From: Paenibacillus sp. FSL W8-0186
GTDB taxonomy: Bacteria; Bacillota; Bacilli; Paenibacillales; Paenibacillaceae
NCBI RefSeq assembly: GCF_037969765.1
Contig: NZ_CP150207.1
Span: 1,536,001-1,600,000, forward strand
Direction of reading: 5' to 3'
Length of the DNA: 64,000 nt
The translations under genes were made by a program, and so were the position numbers. The notes under the pieces were generated by a model that saw nothing but the letters and a program-made list of their open reading frames with translations, ran no database searches and was not told the DNA's origin. Positions 27,821-36,214 of the stretch are shown here, in pieces. Position 1 is the stretch's first letter. Each line of letters starts with the position of its first letter.

Positions 27821-28597
27821 ATGTCGTTACAAAATCAGGTCGTTGTCGTTACGGGAGCTTCAAGCGGAATAGGAGCATTGACGGCCAGAATGCTGTCGGA
27901 GCGGGGTGCGGACGTCATCCTGGCAGCTCGCTCGGCCGATAAGCTGGAGAAGATCGGAGCGGAGCTTCGAGGCCCTTTCAAGCTGCTGACGATGGATGTA
28001 GGAGACGACCTGTCCGTGGCTGACGGTTTTCAAGAAATTTTCGCACAGTATGGCCGGGTGGACTGCTTATTGAACAATGCCGGCTACGGCAAATTTACAT
28101 ATTGCGACGAAATGCCGCTTGCAGAATTTTCCGCCATGATGAACGTAAATTACATGGGGGTTGTAAGATGCACCAAGGCTGTTCTTCCTTATATGAAGCA
28201 GGCCCGTGCCGGACGGATCGTCAACGTCGCTTCCCTTGCGGGCAAGCTGGGCACAGCGAAATCGACGGCCTATGCGGCCACGAAGCATGCCGTCCTGGGC
28301 TTCAGCAGCGCGCTTCGTCAGGAGGTCCGGGAATATGGCATAAAAGTAACAACAATCAATCCAGGGCCGATCGACACTCCGTTTTTTGATTTGGCTGATC
28401 CTACCGGTCATTATGTGAATAACGTGAAAGGGCTCATGCTGAAGCCGGAACGGGTCGCGAGAGCGATTGTCGCTGCCGTGGAGAAAGGGCCGGTGGAAGT
28501 GAATATGCCATGGGCTTTCGGAGCGGGCGCGAAGTTTTATCAGTTGTTTCCACGTCTTGCGGATAGGCTGAGCTACCGGATGTTAAATAAGAAATAG
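27821..28597 (+). CDS. Short-chain dehydrogenase/reductase
   Basis: This classical SDR oxidoreductase of about 258 residues starts at the ATG at 27821 (MSLQNQVVVVTGASSGIGA). The Rossmann nucleotide motif TGASSGIG, the NNAG motif in LLNNAGYG, the catalytic Ser in VNVASLAGK, and YAATK (Tyr and Lys of the YxxxK pair) are intact, followed by NPGPIDTPF. It resembles YqjQ-like SDRs of Bacilli. The substrate is unknown. GAGAGAGGA lies upstream, and a strong terminator follows at 28605. Confidence 0.88.
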   Translation: MSLQNQVVVVTGASSGIGALTARMLSERGADVILAARSADKLEKIGAELRGPFKLLTMDVGDDLSVADGFQEIFAQYGRVDCLLNNAGYGKFTYCDEMPLAEFSAMMNVNYMGVVRCTKAVLPYMKQARAGRIVNVASLAGKLGTAKSTAYAATKHAVLGFSSALRQEVREYGIKVTTINPGPIDTPFFDLADPTGHYVNNVKGLMLKPERVARAIVAAVEKGPVEVNMPWAFGAGAKFYQLFPRLADRLSYRMLNKK

Positions 28598-28604
28598 AAA
28601 TTGG

Positions 28605-28630
28605 ACCGGCTGGATTCAGCCGGTTTTTTT
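28605..28630 (+). terminator. Intrinsic terminator after the SDR gene
   Basis: A perfect 8-bp stem, ACCGGCTG and CAGCCGGT around GATT, is followed by six T. Confidence 0.9.
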
Positions 28631-28730
28631 AAGGCTTGCGGTCCTGGAATAAAAATCATGGCGAATTTGGTGGGATTTGCTGTTATCGCATATAATGAAA
28701 GATATGACTTTTACGTGAGGATGAACAGAG

Positions 28731-30176
28731 ATGAATACGACAAGTTTTGCTGGATTAGGTATCGAGGAGCCGCTGCTGTCCAGATTGGCGGAATACGGCA
28801 TTAACGAGCCGTCGCCAGTACAGGCGGAGAGTATTCCTGCAGCGCTGAGCGGCCGTGATGTGCTGGCCCAGTCACAGACAGGAACGGGAAAGACGCTGGC
28901 TTATTTGCTGCCGGTGCTGCAAAAGATGAATACTGCGGAGAAGACGCTGCAGGGAATCGTGCTGGCGCCGACCCAGGAGCTGGCGATGCAAATTTACCGT
29001 GAAGCCGAGAAATATGGCGAGACGCTGGGCGTAGGTGTCCAAGCCCTGATCGGCGGAGCGGCGATCAAACGTCAGCTGGAGCGGCTGAAGCAGCATCCGC
29101 AGCTTGTAGTCGGAACGCCGGGACGAATCCGCGAGATCTTGGCTTTGCGCAAGCTGAAATTGCATACGGTGCGCATGGTTGTTGTCGATGAAGTGGATCA
29201 AATGTTCCAGCTTGGCGGGACAGCTGATGTGGAGCATATTTTGCGGGGGACGCTGAGGGAACGGCAGTTGATGTTCCTGTCGGCTACGATCAATGGAGAA
29301 ATCAGGAATCTGGCCGGAAAGGAGATGACGGACCCCGTAGAGATCGGTATCGAACCCGAGCAGCGTACCGCCAAAAGCCTGGAGCATATTTATTTTCTGA
29401 CGGAGGAACGCGATAAAATCGATATGCTGCGCCGAATCATCCGGCATTATGATCCGTCCCGGACGATCGTGTTCATTAATCATACGGATAATATTGCTGA
29501 AGTCGAGGCAAAGATCAATTACGTCGGCCTTAACGCCGGAGCATTGTACGGGGATGCCGACAAAACGGTTCGGGCCGCAACGCTGCGCCGTTTCCGCGAA
29601 GGGAAAATCCGCGTTCTTATCGCCAGCGATATTGCAGCCCGCGGACTGGATATCGAAGAGCTTGAACTTGTTGTCAATCTTGACCCTCCGCCGGACACGG
29701 AGCATTATGTGCACCGCGTTGGCCGAACGGGCCGGATGGGGCACAAGGGGCTGGCCGTATCAATCATTTCACCTAAAGAAGAGTTCATTATTCGCAAATT
29801 TGCGAGGGAACTGAGAATTACGATTTCCGCTCGGGAAATGTATGCAGGCAAAGTCATTGAGCCGAATGCATCCTCCAGCGGGCGAAGCAAGGCGACTCCA
29901 GGGAAAGGCCGGGTTTCAGGCTTATCCGGACAAGGTACCGCTAAACATAGCGGTGCCAAGGAGGGGACTGCCAAACGAACGCCTGCTGTACGAGCAGCCG
30001 AGGGGAGAGAGGTTGTATCCGGGAATGCCTCCGGCAGCACCGGGGGGGCAAAACGGGCCGGCACAGGAGCGGTAAAAGGAAACCGCACGAATGGCGGGAG
30101 AAAAAATGACCGGGAACAGGACCGCAAGAACAAAGGCGCTCCCCGGTGGCTGAAAGAGAAGCGGAACAAAGAATAG
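28731..30176 (+). CDS. ATP-dependent RNA helicase of the DEAD-box type
   Basis: This 481-residue helicase should remodel RNA or ribonucleoprotein complexes. Motifs in order are the Q motif (SPVQAESIPAAL), Walker A AQSQTGTGKT, PTQELA, GTPGR, motif II VDEVDQMF, SAT, then TIVFINHTDN, ARGLDI and HRVGRTGR in the second RecA domain. Motif II reads DEVD instead of DEAD. The C-terminal ~100 residues are basic and rich in Gly, Ser, Ala, Lys and Arg, as in RNA-binding tails of CshA-like helicases. A weak GTGAGGAT lies before the ATG. Confidence 0.9.
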   Translation: MNTTSFAGLGIEEPLLSRLAEYGINEPSPVQAESIPAALSGRDVLAQSQTGTGKTLAYLLPVLQKMNTAEKTLQGIVLAPTQELAMQIYREAEKYGETLGVGVQALIGGAAIKRQLERLKQHPQLVVGTPGRIREILALRKLKLHTVRMVVVDEVDQMFQLGGTADVEHILRGTLRERQLMFLSATINGEIRNLAGKEMTDPVEIGIEPEQRTAKSLEHIYFLTEERDKIDMLRRIIRHYDPSRTIVFINHTDNIAEVEAKINYVGLNAGALYGDADKTVRAATLRRFREGKIRVLIASDIAARGLDIEELELVVNLDPPPDTEHYVHRVGRTGRMGHKGLAVSIISPKEEFIIRKFARELRITISAREMYAGKVIEPNASSSGRSKATPGKGRVSGLSGQGTAKHSGAKEGTAKRTPAVRAAEGREVVSGNASGSTGGAKRAGTGAVKGNRTNGGRKNDREQDRKNKGAPRWLKEKRNKE

Positions 30177-30254
30177 GAATCAAGCAAACAGTATTAAAGA
30201 AAAAGGAAGCATTAAGCATTAGGCGTTAAGAATTGAGGAATGGGGGGAACGGTT

Positions 30255-31001
30255 GTGAGTGAAACGCCCGTTTTGCAGGTAGAAGAACTAAGCGGGGGCT
30301 ATAGCATCGGTCGTCCTGTGCTGCACGACATTCAATTTGATGTGCAGCCTGGTGAGATGGTCGGCCTGATCGGGCTGAACGGTGCGGGCAAAAGCACGAC
30401 GATGAAGCATATTTTGGGATTGATGACGCCTCATCAGGGCGGCGTCGTCGTTCAAGGCAAGACGCGCAGCGAGGAGCCAGAGGCTTATCAATCCTCTTTG
30501 GCTTTTGTGCCAGAGTCGCCCCTGTTGTATGAAGAGCTGACGGTAAGAGAGCATTTGGAGTTCGCGGCCAGAGCCTACAATGTGGAGCAGAAGGATTATG
30601 AGGAGCGATCACAGCGGCTGCTCAAGCTCTTCCATATGGAGGAGAAGGCGGACAGCCTGTCGATGCACCTATCCAAAGGTATGAAGCAGAAGGTCATGAT
30701 CATGTGCGCTTTCGTCGCCCGGCCTCCGCTCTACATTATTGATGAGCCGTTTTTGGGACTGGATCCGCTGGGCATCCGCTCCCTGCTGGATTTCATGATG
30801 GAGATGAAAGAGAGCGGGTCTTCGATTCTGCTCAGCTCGCATATTTTATCAACGATTGAAAACTATTGCGACCGGTTTATCGTACTTCACAAAGGCAGAG
30901 TCATCGCCCAAGGGACCCTGAATGAAATCGCCGAGCAGGTCCAGATGCCGGGCGCAACGCTTGAGAACATGTTCTATGCCTTGGTCAAGGATGGGGAGTA
31001 A
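30255..31001 (+). CDS. ecsA: ABC transporter ATPase EcsA
   Basis: This ATPase of about 248 residues has Walker A GLNGAGKST, the signature region LSKGMKQKVMI and Walker B LYIIDEPFLGLDP. The start PVLQVEELSGGYSIGRPVLHDI and the LSSHILSTIENYCDRF segment match EcsA, which with EcsB affects secretion, competence and regulated membrane proteolysis in Bacilli. The GTG at 30255 is preferred over the ATG at 30240 because GGGGGGA is well spaced only for it. The ecsB gene follows after 3 bp; no ecsC is present. Confidence 0.88.
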   Translation: MSETPVLQVEELSGGYSIGRPVLHDIQFDVQPGEMVGLIGLNGAGKSTTMKHILGLMTPHQGGVVVQGKTRSEEPEAYQSSLAFVPESPLLYEELTVREHLEFAARAYNVEQKDYEERSQRLLKLFHMEEKADSLSMHLSKGMKQKVMIMCAFVARPPLYIIDEPFLGLDPLGIRSLLDFMMEMKESGSSILLSSHILSTIENYCDRFIVLHKGRVIAQGTLNEIAEQVQMPGATLENMFYALVKDGE

Positions 31002-31004
31002 GAG

Positions 31005-32234
31005 ATGGAACTGAGGGCGCTGCGCAGCCGGCGCAAATCAACGTTCTGGGGTCAGATCATCCCTTACCTGCCTTATGTATTTCAAAGTGGAGTCGCGGTC
31101 GTGCTCCTCATATTGTGCATTGTATTCTCGGCATGGTACACATCATTCCTTCAGGCGCTGCCTCCGGATTTGCCCGTCCGCTGGATTATGCTGCTTCTGC
31201 TTGGGCCGCTGACAGTATATTCCGGGTTTCGAACCTATGTACAGCCGGCGGATGTCGTTTTCCTGCTGCCGCAGGAATCGAAAATGCAGCAATACTTGTC
31301 TCCGGCGTATTTTAGCGGGGTAATTTACAAGCTGCTCGGACTCTTCCTGATTGCCGTTACGGCATGGCCGATGTATGCCAGAAGCGGGGCAGCTGCCGTT
31401 CCGTTATGGGCACTGCTGCTCGTTCTGCTGCTCCTGAAGGTGCTAAGCGCCTACGGAGCCTGGCAGGAGATTCGAATTTCGACGTCCCGGGCCAGAATGG
31501 GCTATCGTCTGCTCCGCTGGTGCTTTATTCTGCTGATGCTTGCGGCGTGGATCTGGCTGCCGGATTGGTGGAAGAGCCTGCTGTTCATGCTGCTGCTGGG
31601 CGCGAATTACGTTCTTGCCCTGCGTTTTCCGATGAAGCATGCTGTCCCTTGGGAGAACTTGATTGCTAACGAGAAGGCGGGAGCAGCCCGGACGATGATG
31701 ATTCTCGGCTGGTTTGTGGAGATACCGGCGGAAGGACAGAAGGTCGTTCGCCGCCGCTGGCTTTCAATGGCGGGGAACCGGATTCCTTGGAAGCCGGGAA
31801 CCTCGTATCGTTATTTGCTGACGAAGACTTTTGTCAGAAGTGAACTGCTGGGCATCGTCACCCGTTTAACGCTGCTGGGGCTGCTGATCGTATATTGGAC
31901 GGGACACTCCTGGATTGGGGCAGCGGTTTACCTGTTCTTTATTTTTATTATTGGCACACAGCTTTCCGCGCTTCGCTATGTCCACCGGGATTCTCCGGCT
32001 GCTTCCTATTATCCGATTATGCAAGGGGTAAGGATGAAGGAAGTGCTGCGGCTCATTACGCGGCTGCTGTTTGTTCTGGCGGTTATTTTATGGCTGCCTC
32101 TGCTGGCGGCTGCGGCAGGCTCCGGTTCAAATCTGCTGATTACCTTAGGCGGACTGGCCGCAGGCATGCTGCTTGTGCTGCTGCTCCGCGCGAACTGGAC
32201 CCGTAAATGGAGCAGCCTGGAAGAGGATGAATAG
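31005..32234 (+). CDS. ecsB: ABC transporter permease EcsB
   Basis: This multipass membrane protein of 409 residues has the EcsB hallmarks PLTVYSGFRTYVQPADVVFLLP and SYRYLLTKTFVRSELLG. Hydrophobic helices occur at about 30-70, 105-155, 165-205, 285-320 and 345-400. GGGGAGTAAG precedes the start, only 3 bp after ecsA, so the two form an operon and a complex. A 24-bp palindrome follows. Confidence 0.88.
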   Translation: MELRALRSRRKSTFWGQIIPYLPYVFQSGVAVVLLILCIVFSAWYTSFLQALPPDLPVRWIMLLLLGPLTVYSGFRTYVQPADVVFLLPQESKMQQYLSPAYFSGVIYKLLGLFLIAVTAWPMYARSGAAAVPLWALLLVLLLLKVLSAYGAWQEIRISTSRARMGYRLLRWCFILLMLAAWIWLPDWWKSLLFMLLLGANYVLALRFPMKHAVPWENLIANEKAGAARTMMILGWFVEIPAEGQKVVRRRWLSMAGNRIPWKPGTSYRYLLTKTFVRSELLGIVTRLTLLGLLIVYWTGHSWIGAAVYLFFIFIIGTQLSALRYVHRDSPAASYYPIMQGVRMKEVLRLITRLLFVLAVILWLPLLAAAAGSGSNLLITLGGLAAGMLLVLLLRANWTRKWSSLEEDE

Positions 32235-32265
32235 AAGCAATTAAATAGGTTTCGCTTAACATCAA

Positions 32266-32289
32266 AACGCCCTGCAGCTGCAGGGCGTT
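32266..32289 (-). terminator. Perfect 24-bp palindrome, likely terminator
   Basis: AACGCCCTGCAG is followed at once by its exact complement. On the minus strand it continues with TT (GGCGTTTTG), so it best serves as terminator of the small YjcZ-like gene, and it may also stop ecsB transcripts. Confidence 0.6.
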
Positions 32290-32315
32290 CTGTATTCCAT
32301 TCAAAGAGTCGTGGA

Positions 32316-32438
32316 TCAAATAACAAAGGCACGGCTCACAATGACTAACAAAATAAATAGTACGAGGATCACGCCTGTGCTGGTTCCAAATCCAAACCCG
32401 CCACAGCTGCCACAACCGCCTCTTATTCCGTCGCTCAT
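32316..32438 (-). CDS. YjcZ-like small sporulation protein, 40 aa
   Basis: This very short gene encodes a Gly/Cys-rich head (MSDGIRGGCGSCGGFGFG) followed by one hydrophobic helix (GVILVLFILLVIVSRAFVI). The layout, a short glycine-rich N-terminus and the VLFILLVIV helix ending near the C-terminus, is that of the YjcZ family of small sporulation-associated membrane proteins. GGGGA lies 7 nt before the ATG at 32438; an upstream in-frame ATG at 32444 is too close to it. It is unusual in carrying two cysteines as CGSC, which YjcZ members generally lack in my recollection. Confidence 0.75.
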   Translation of the reverse strand: MSDGIRGGCGSCGGFGFGTSTGVILVLFILLVIVSRAFVI

Positions 32439-32543
32439 ATACATTCCCCTTTCCATAATGACATGATGTAAATGTCTACATCGTATTGTATGTCAGGGGG
32501 GCTTAGCATGCTTGGGCGATTGCGCAGATTTCAGAGCACGATA

Positions 32544-33839
32544 TTAGCCTTTCAAGTCCAGTACGGCTTTGTAAATGATGTCGAACAGCTCTTCCAGATT
32601 CTCTTCGGCAATGCAGGAGAAGGCGACGCGCAGATCGTGATCGCCAAGGGCGATGGTTCCGACGCCATATTCCTGAAGCAAGCGTTGACGAACCTCCTCC
32701 GCTTGAACTCCCTTCAGCTTAAGACACATGAAGTAGCCCGAGTTGAACGGGTAGTATTCCCACACATCAGCGTACTTTTCGCTGTCGAGCAGGGATTTTA
32801 CCTTGTTGGCCCGGCCTTTCATAATATGGAACTTCTCTTCCTTCTGCCCTTCGAATTCCGGCGACTTCAGCGCATGAAGGATAAATGTTTGCGACGGGTG
32901 AGAGCAGCTCGAGACGGTGGCGCGGATAATGCCGAGCGTTTTCTGTTCCAGAGCCGCAAGAACCTCCTTGCTCTCTGCTGCAAAGGTGATGAAGCCAACA
33001 CGGAATCCCCAGACGTATTCCTCTTTGGTGGCGCCGTCCACTTTTACCGGTAAAATGCGCGGGTGGAGTCCAGCGAGCTTGCCGAAAAGGGATTCGGACA
33101 GGGAGTCCTCAAAAAATAGCCCGAAATAGGCGTCATCCGTAACGACCACGACGTTGATGCCCGCTTCCGCTGCTTCCAGGATGGCGGCTACAATCTGCTC
33201 TCCTTCTTTGGCACCTGGCGTGTAGCCGGTCGGATTGTTCGGGAAATTAAGAACAACAACGGCTTTGCCTTTGTCTTTTTGCGCAAGAAGAGACTCGCGG
33301 AGACCCTCGCTGTTGAATTTCATATCGTCCGTGAACAGTGGATAGTTCACGATGTCAGCATGACGGCGGATGCCGAAAGTCAGCTCATAGTTCTCCCAAT
33401 TTTTGTCCGGATAAATCACGGCGTCCCCCTCGTCAACGAACAGGTCCGCAACGATGCTGAGCCCATGCGTCAACGCATTGGTTACTACGGGGTTGCCGAA
33501 GCTTTTACCGTCAAGGGAAGGATTCTCGCGGATCATCTTCTCGCGCCAGACGCTCCTAAGCTCGGGTTTGCCGGCAGGGGGAGCGTAGGGGTACAAATCC
33601 TGCGGCTTATAGGCGGACAAGTTGTCCTGAATGACAGCAAGATGCATCGGGCCGCCGTTCTCCGTGGCAATTCCGATCGTGGCATTGAACTTCTTTGCAA
33701 GGCTGGAGGCTTCCGCAGATTGGCTGAGTATTCCTTCCTTCGGAAAATAAATCTCCTTGCCCAGCGTGGACAACATATCGTATAAATGGGCGTTACCTGC
33801 TTTAAGACTTTCGTTCAACTGCTCCGCAAGTGGATTCAT
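32544..33839 (-). CDS. Class I/II PLP-dependent aminotransferase
   Basis: This cytoplasmic fold-type I aminotransferase of 431 residues contains NFPNNPTGYTP (cofactor and substrate contact), VVVTDDAYFGLFF (the Asp and Tyr binding the pyridine ring) and the Schiff-base lysine in KVDGATKEEYVWGFRVGF. It resembles aspartate/aromatic-type aminotransferases; the natural amino acid is not clear. GGAAGGATG lies upstream. It is followed at its 5' side by the Nim-like flavoprotein gene in the same direction, 100 bp away. Confidence 0.88.
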   Translation of the reverse strand: MNPLAEQLNESLKAGNAHLYDMLSTLGKEIYFPKEGILSQSAEASSLAKKFNATIGIATENGGPMHLAVIQDNLSAYKPQDLYPYAPPAGKPELRSVWREKMIRENPSLDGKSFGNPVVTNALTHGLSIVADLFVDEGDAVIYPDKNWENYELTFGIRRHADIVNYPLFTDDMKFNSEGLRESLLAQKDKGKAVVVLNFPNNPTGYTPGAKEGEQIVAAILEAAEAGINVVVVTDDAYFGLFFEDSLSESLFGKLAGLHPRILPVKVDGATKEEYVWGFRVGFITFAAESKEVLAALEQKTLGIIRATVSSCSHPSQTFILHALKSPEFEGQKEEKFHIMKGRANKVKSLLDSEKYADVWEYYPFNSGYFMCLKLKGVQAEEVRQRLLQEYGVGTIALGDHDLRVAFSCIAEENLEELFDIIYKAVLDLKG

Positions 33840-33940
33840 TGCGTAATCATCCTTCCGATCAGTTTGATATAATGGTTAGCTTCCGAATTTACTGCCTAAC
33901 ATTATATCACTTTGACTGTATAGAGTCGATGGATTTCATC

Positions 33941-34573
33941 TTAGCTCCCGGCATGATGAGGACAGTATTTATGCATCAGCTCTACGGTCTCCTTGTCTAA
34001 CTCCCCGCCTCTCTTCTGAAGCCCTTGAAGAACATCCTCGAATTTATGGTCATTCAGGTTTTGTCCGAACTTGAATTTGGCGCTGATCTCCTCCGGGACG
34101 ATACGAAACAATGCGACCGCCTTCAATTGCCCGGCGTACTTCGGATCTTCCGGATCGATAGGATTGTATCCGCCTTCCGGCTGAAGCTTCTTCATGAACA
34201 GCGTGAAGGCATCAGCCTTCTCCCGCAAATCGCTTACGGCTTCGGCATGCCCCCGAACCATGACACTTTTGAAATAGGCAGAGGCTGGACAAGCCAGCAG
34301 CGGATCAGTGAAGTAGGATGGAATAATCGCATATTCCTTGGCTACCGTGAAGCTGACTTGCGGATTTGCCTTTAAATGCTTCATTTTCTCCCCGGCGAGA
34401 CTGCCGTGGAAATAAAAATAGCCGTCCCCATATACAAAATTCAAAGGTGTAACCCGGCAAGCGCCGTCGCTGCCTACGGTTCCAAGAAAGCCGAAGCTCA
34501 TCTCCCGCAGGAATTCGGCAATTTCCTGCTTGTTTTCGCTCATCGAAAATTCTTTTCTTCTCATCAGTCCCAT
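33941..34573 (-). CDS. Pyridoxamine 5'-phosphate oxidase-like (Nim-type) flavoprotein
   Basis: This 210-residue protein is a split-barrel flavin-binding protein. The opening MRRKEFSM, then GFLGTVGSDGACRVTPLNFVYGDGYFYFHGS, matches the Nim/PNPOx-like family, which binds FMN and reduces small nitro or other compounds; a true PNPOx is longer and different. The ATG at 34573 has GGAGGG about 3 nt away; the ATG nine bases further in is also possible. It is divergent from a MocR-type regulator that needs PLP, and the intergenic region carries a PdxR-like motif, so it is a likely target of that regulator. Confidence 0.82.
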   Translation of the reverse strand: MGLMRRKEFSMSENKQEIAEFLREMSFGFLGTVGSDGACRVTPLNFVYGDGYFYFHGSLAGEKMKHLKANPQVSFTVAKEYAIIPSYFTDPLLACPASAYFKSVMVRGHAEAVSDLREKADAFTLFMKKLQPEGGYNPIDPEDPKYAGQLKAVALFRIVPEEISAKFKFGQNLNDHKFEDVLQGLQKRGGELDKETVELMHKYCPHHAGS

Positions 34574-34626
34574 TTTCCCTCCATACTATTGTCTATTAGC
34601 AGTTTCAACTTAGTTTAGCGGCTCGA

Positions 34627-34674
34627 TTGACAATAAAAAAGAACCAATTTACATTAAAATTATTGGTCCACTTT
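34627..34674 (+). promoter_or_regulatory. MocR-gene promoter with PdxR-like operator
   Basis: TTGACA at 34627-34632 and TACATT at 34650-34655 are 17 bp apart and face the MocR-type gene. ACCAAT (34643-34648) and ATTGGT (34662-34667) form an inverted repeat across the promoter. The right arm continues as ATTGGTCCACTTT, whose complement AAAGTGGACCAAT resembles the AAAGTGGWCTA-type motif reported for PdxR regulators. This fits autoregulation and control of the divergent gene. Confidence 0.55.
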
Positions 34675-34694
34675 ACGGAGAGAGGTTGTTAGCT

Positions 34695-36155
34695 GTGGAT
34701 TTTATTTTACCGATGGAGAAGCACAGCAAGCTGTATCGCTATAAATATTTGGCGCTTTATCATGCGCTGCGCGAGGCCATTCACGAAGGCACCCTTCCCG
34801 AGGGTACCCGCCTTCCCTCTACGCGTGAATTAGCCGCGTTTTACGGCGTATCCCGGGGCAGTGTCTACCAGGCCTACGATATGCTGCATGGCGACGGTTA
34901 TATTCGGTCAGCTGCGGGGAGCGGCACATATGTGTCCGGTGCGGCTCCCCAGTTAGCGGAGGAGCCGCGCAGAGGCGCGGAGATCGAACTGTCGGCATGG
35001 GGACGTACTCTAACGGGCCCGCTGTCTGGGATGAAAAAGACGTGCCCAGATATGGGCGGCATGATCTCATTTACCGACACCGGCCCCTCCCTGGATCTAT
35101 TTCCGCTTGCCGAGTGGAAGAGTGCGATTGCCGCCGCGGTCCGGGAAGAGCTCGATGCCTCCGCTCTGATGCTCGAGGATGCGGCTGGCGATATCGAGCT
35201 GCGCGAGGCGATCGCGGCTCATCTGCGGCGCAGCCGCGGCATTGCGGCAGATGCGGAGCACATCTGCCTGTTCAATGGCTCCATGCAGGCGCTTGCGCTC
35301 CTGACCCAGCTTCTGCTGGATCAGGGCGAGCCGGCGGTACTGGAGAACCCGTGCTACACGGGGATCTCCAGAGCCGTCGCCGCCTGCGGAGGCATCGCCG
35401 TCCCCGCACCGGTGGACGGCGAAGGCATCGTGCCGCGCGATTGGGACGCGCGGCTGCTGTTTGTGACGCCGGGTCGGCAGTTCCCGACCGGCGCAGTGCT
35501 GTCCCCGGCGCGGCGCCGGGAACTGCTCGCGTGGGCGGCGCGGCGGAACGCTGTCATCATCGAAGATGATTATGACAGCGAGTTTCGCTTCGCGGGCCGC
35601 CCGCTGGAGCCGCTGAAGGCACTCGACCGCGAGGAACGGGTCGTGTACGTCGGCTCCTTCTCCAAGACGATGTTCGCCGCGCTGCGCATCGGCTACGCTG
35701 TACTGCCGCCCAGCCTCGTCCAGCCGGTAATCCGCGCCAAGGCGCTGTACGAGCCGGTATCGCCAGCGAGGCTGGAGCAGCGCGCGCTGGCCCGCTTCAT
35801 GCGGCGCGGCGAGTATGCCCGCCATCTCCGGAGGATGCGCCGCTACTATGGGGAGAAGCATGAATGGTTCCGGGCGCTGATGCAAAAGCACGCCGGGGAG
35901 CTGTTTGAGCTCCAACCCTCGGATGCAGGCCTGCACATTTACGCGCGCTGGCGCGGCCTGGCGGAGGATTACGAGCTGTTTCGCGAAGCGGCGATCGCGG
36001 GCGGCGTGCAATTCCGGGATACTGCCGATTACCAATGGGCACCGGGAGCTCCTGCGGCCTGCTTCAGCTTCGCTCACCTGGATCAAGAGCAGATGAAGGA
36101 AGGAATCCGGCGAATGGCGGATGTGTGGAAAGTTATTTTAAGCAGGCGCAAGTAA
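34695..36155 (+). CDS. MocR/GabR-family regulator, GntR HTH plus aminotransferase fold
   Basis: This ~486-residue regulator has a GntR winged helix (about 12-75, including LPEGTRLPSTRELAAFYGVSRGSV) joined to an aminotransferase-like effector domain. The PLP lysine lies in VGSFSKTMFAALRIGY and a PLP ring contact in IIEDDYDSEFRF. Such proteins sense PLP or PLP plus an amine and control vitamin B6 or amino-acid genes. GTG at 34695 is chosen because GAGAGAGG lies 9 nt upstream. The coding sequence from about 34900 to 36050 is markedly richer in G+C than its neighbours and carries long antisense open frames as a by-product, hinting at a different history. Confidence 0.88.
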   Translation: MDFILPMEKHSKLYRYKYLALYHALREAIHEGTLPEGTRLPSTRELAAFYGVSRGSVYQAYDMLHGDGYIRSAAGSGTYVSGAAPQLAEEPRRGAEIELSAWGRTLTGPLSGMKKTCPDMGGMISFTDTGPSLDLFPLAEWKSAIAAAVREELDASALMLEDAAGDIELREAIAAHLRRSRGIAADAEHICLFNGSMQALALLTQLLLDQGEPAVLENPCYTGISRAVAACGGIAVPAPVDGEGIVPRDWDARLLFVTPGRQFPTGAVLSPARRRELLAWAARRNAVIIEDDYDSEFRFAGRPLEPLKALDREERVVYVGSFSKTMFAALRIGYAVLPPSLVQPVIRAKALYEPVSPARLEQRALARFMRRGEYARHLRRMRRYYGEKHEWFRALMQKHAGELFELQPSDAGLHIYARWRGLAEDYELFREAAIAGGVQFRDTADYQWAPGAPAACFSFAHLDQEQMKEGIRRMADVWKVILSRRK

Positions 36156-36214
36156 GCGATATAATATAGTTAGAAATGGCCTGTAGGGATATTCTGACTC
36201 AGGAGGGAAAGGAC

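Noticed and set aside
28872..29744. Open frame of 290 codons antisense to the helicase gene
   Set aside because: It lies wholly inside a clear helicase gene with all motifs, and shows no protein family features.
35097..36086. Long open frame of 329 codons antisense to the MocR gene
   Set aside because: It mirrors the GC-rich third positions of the MocR gene, has no ribosome site and no recognisable protein pattern.
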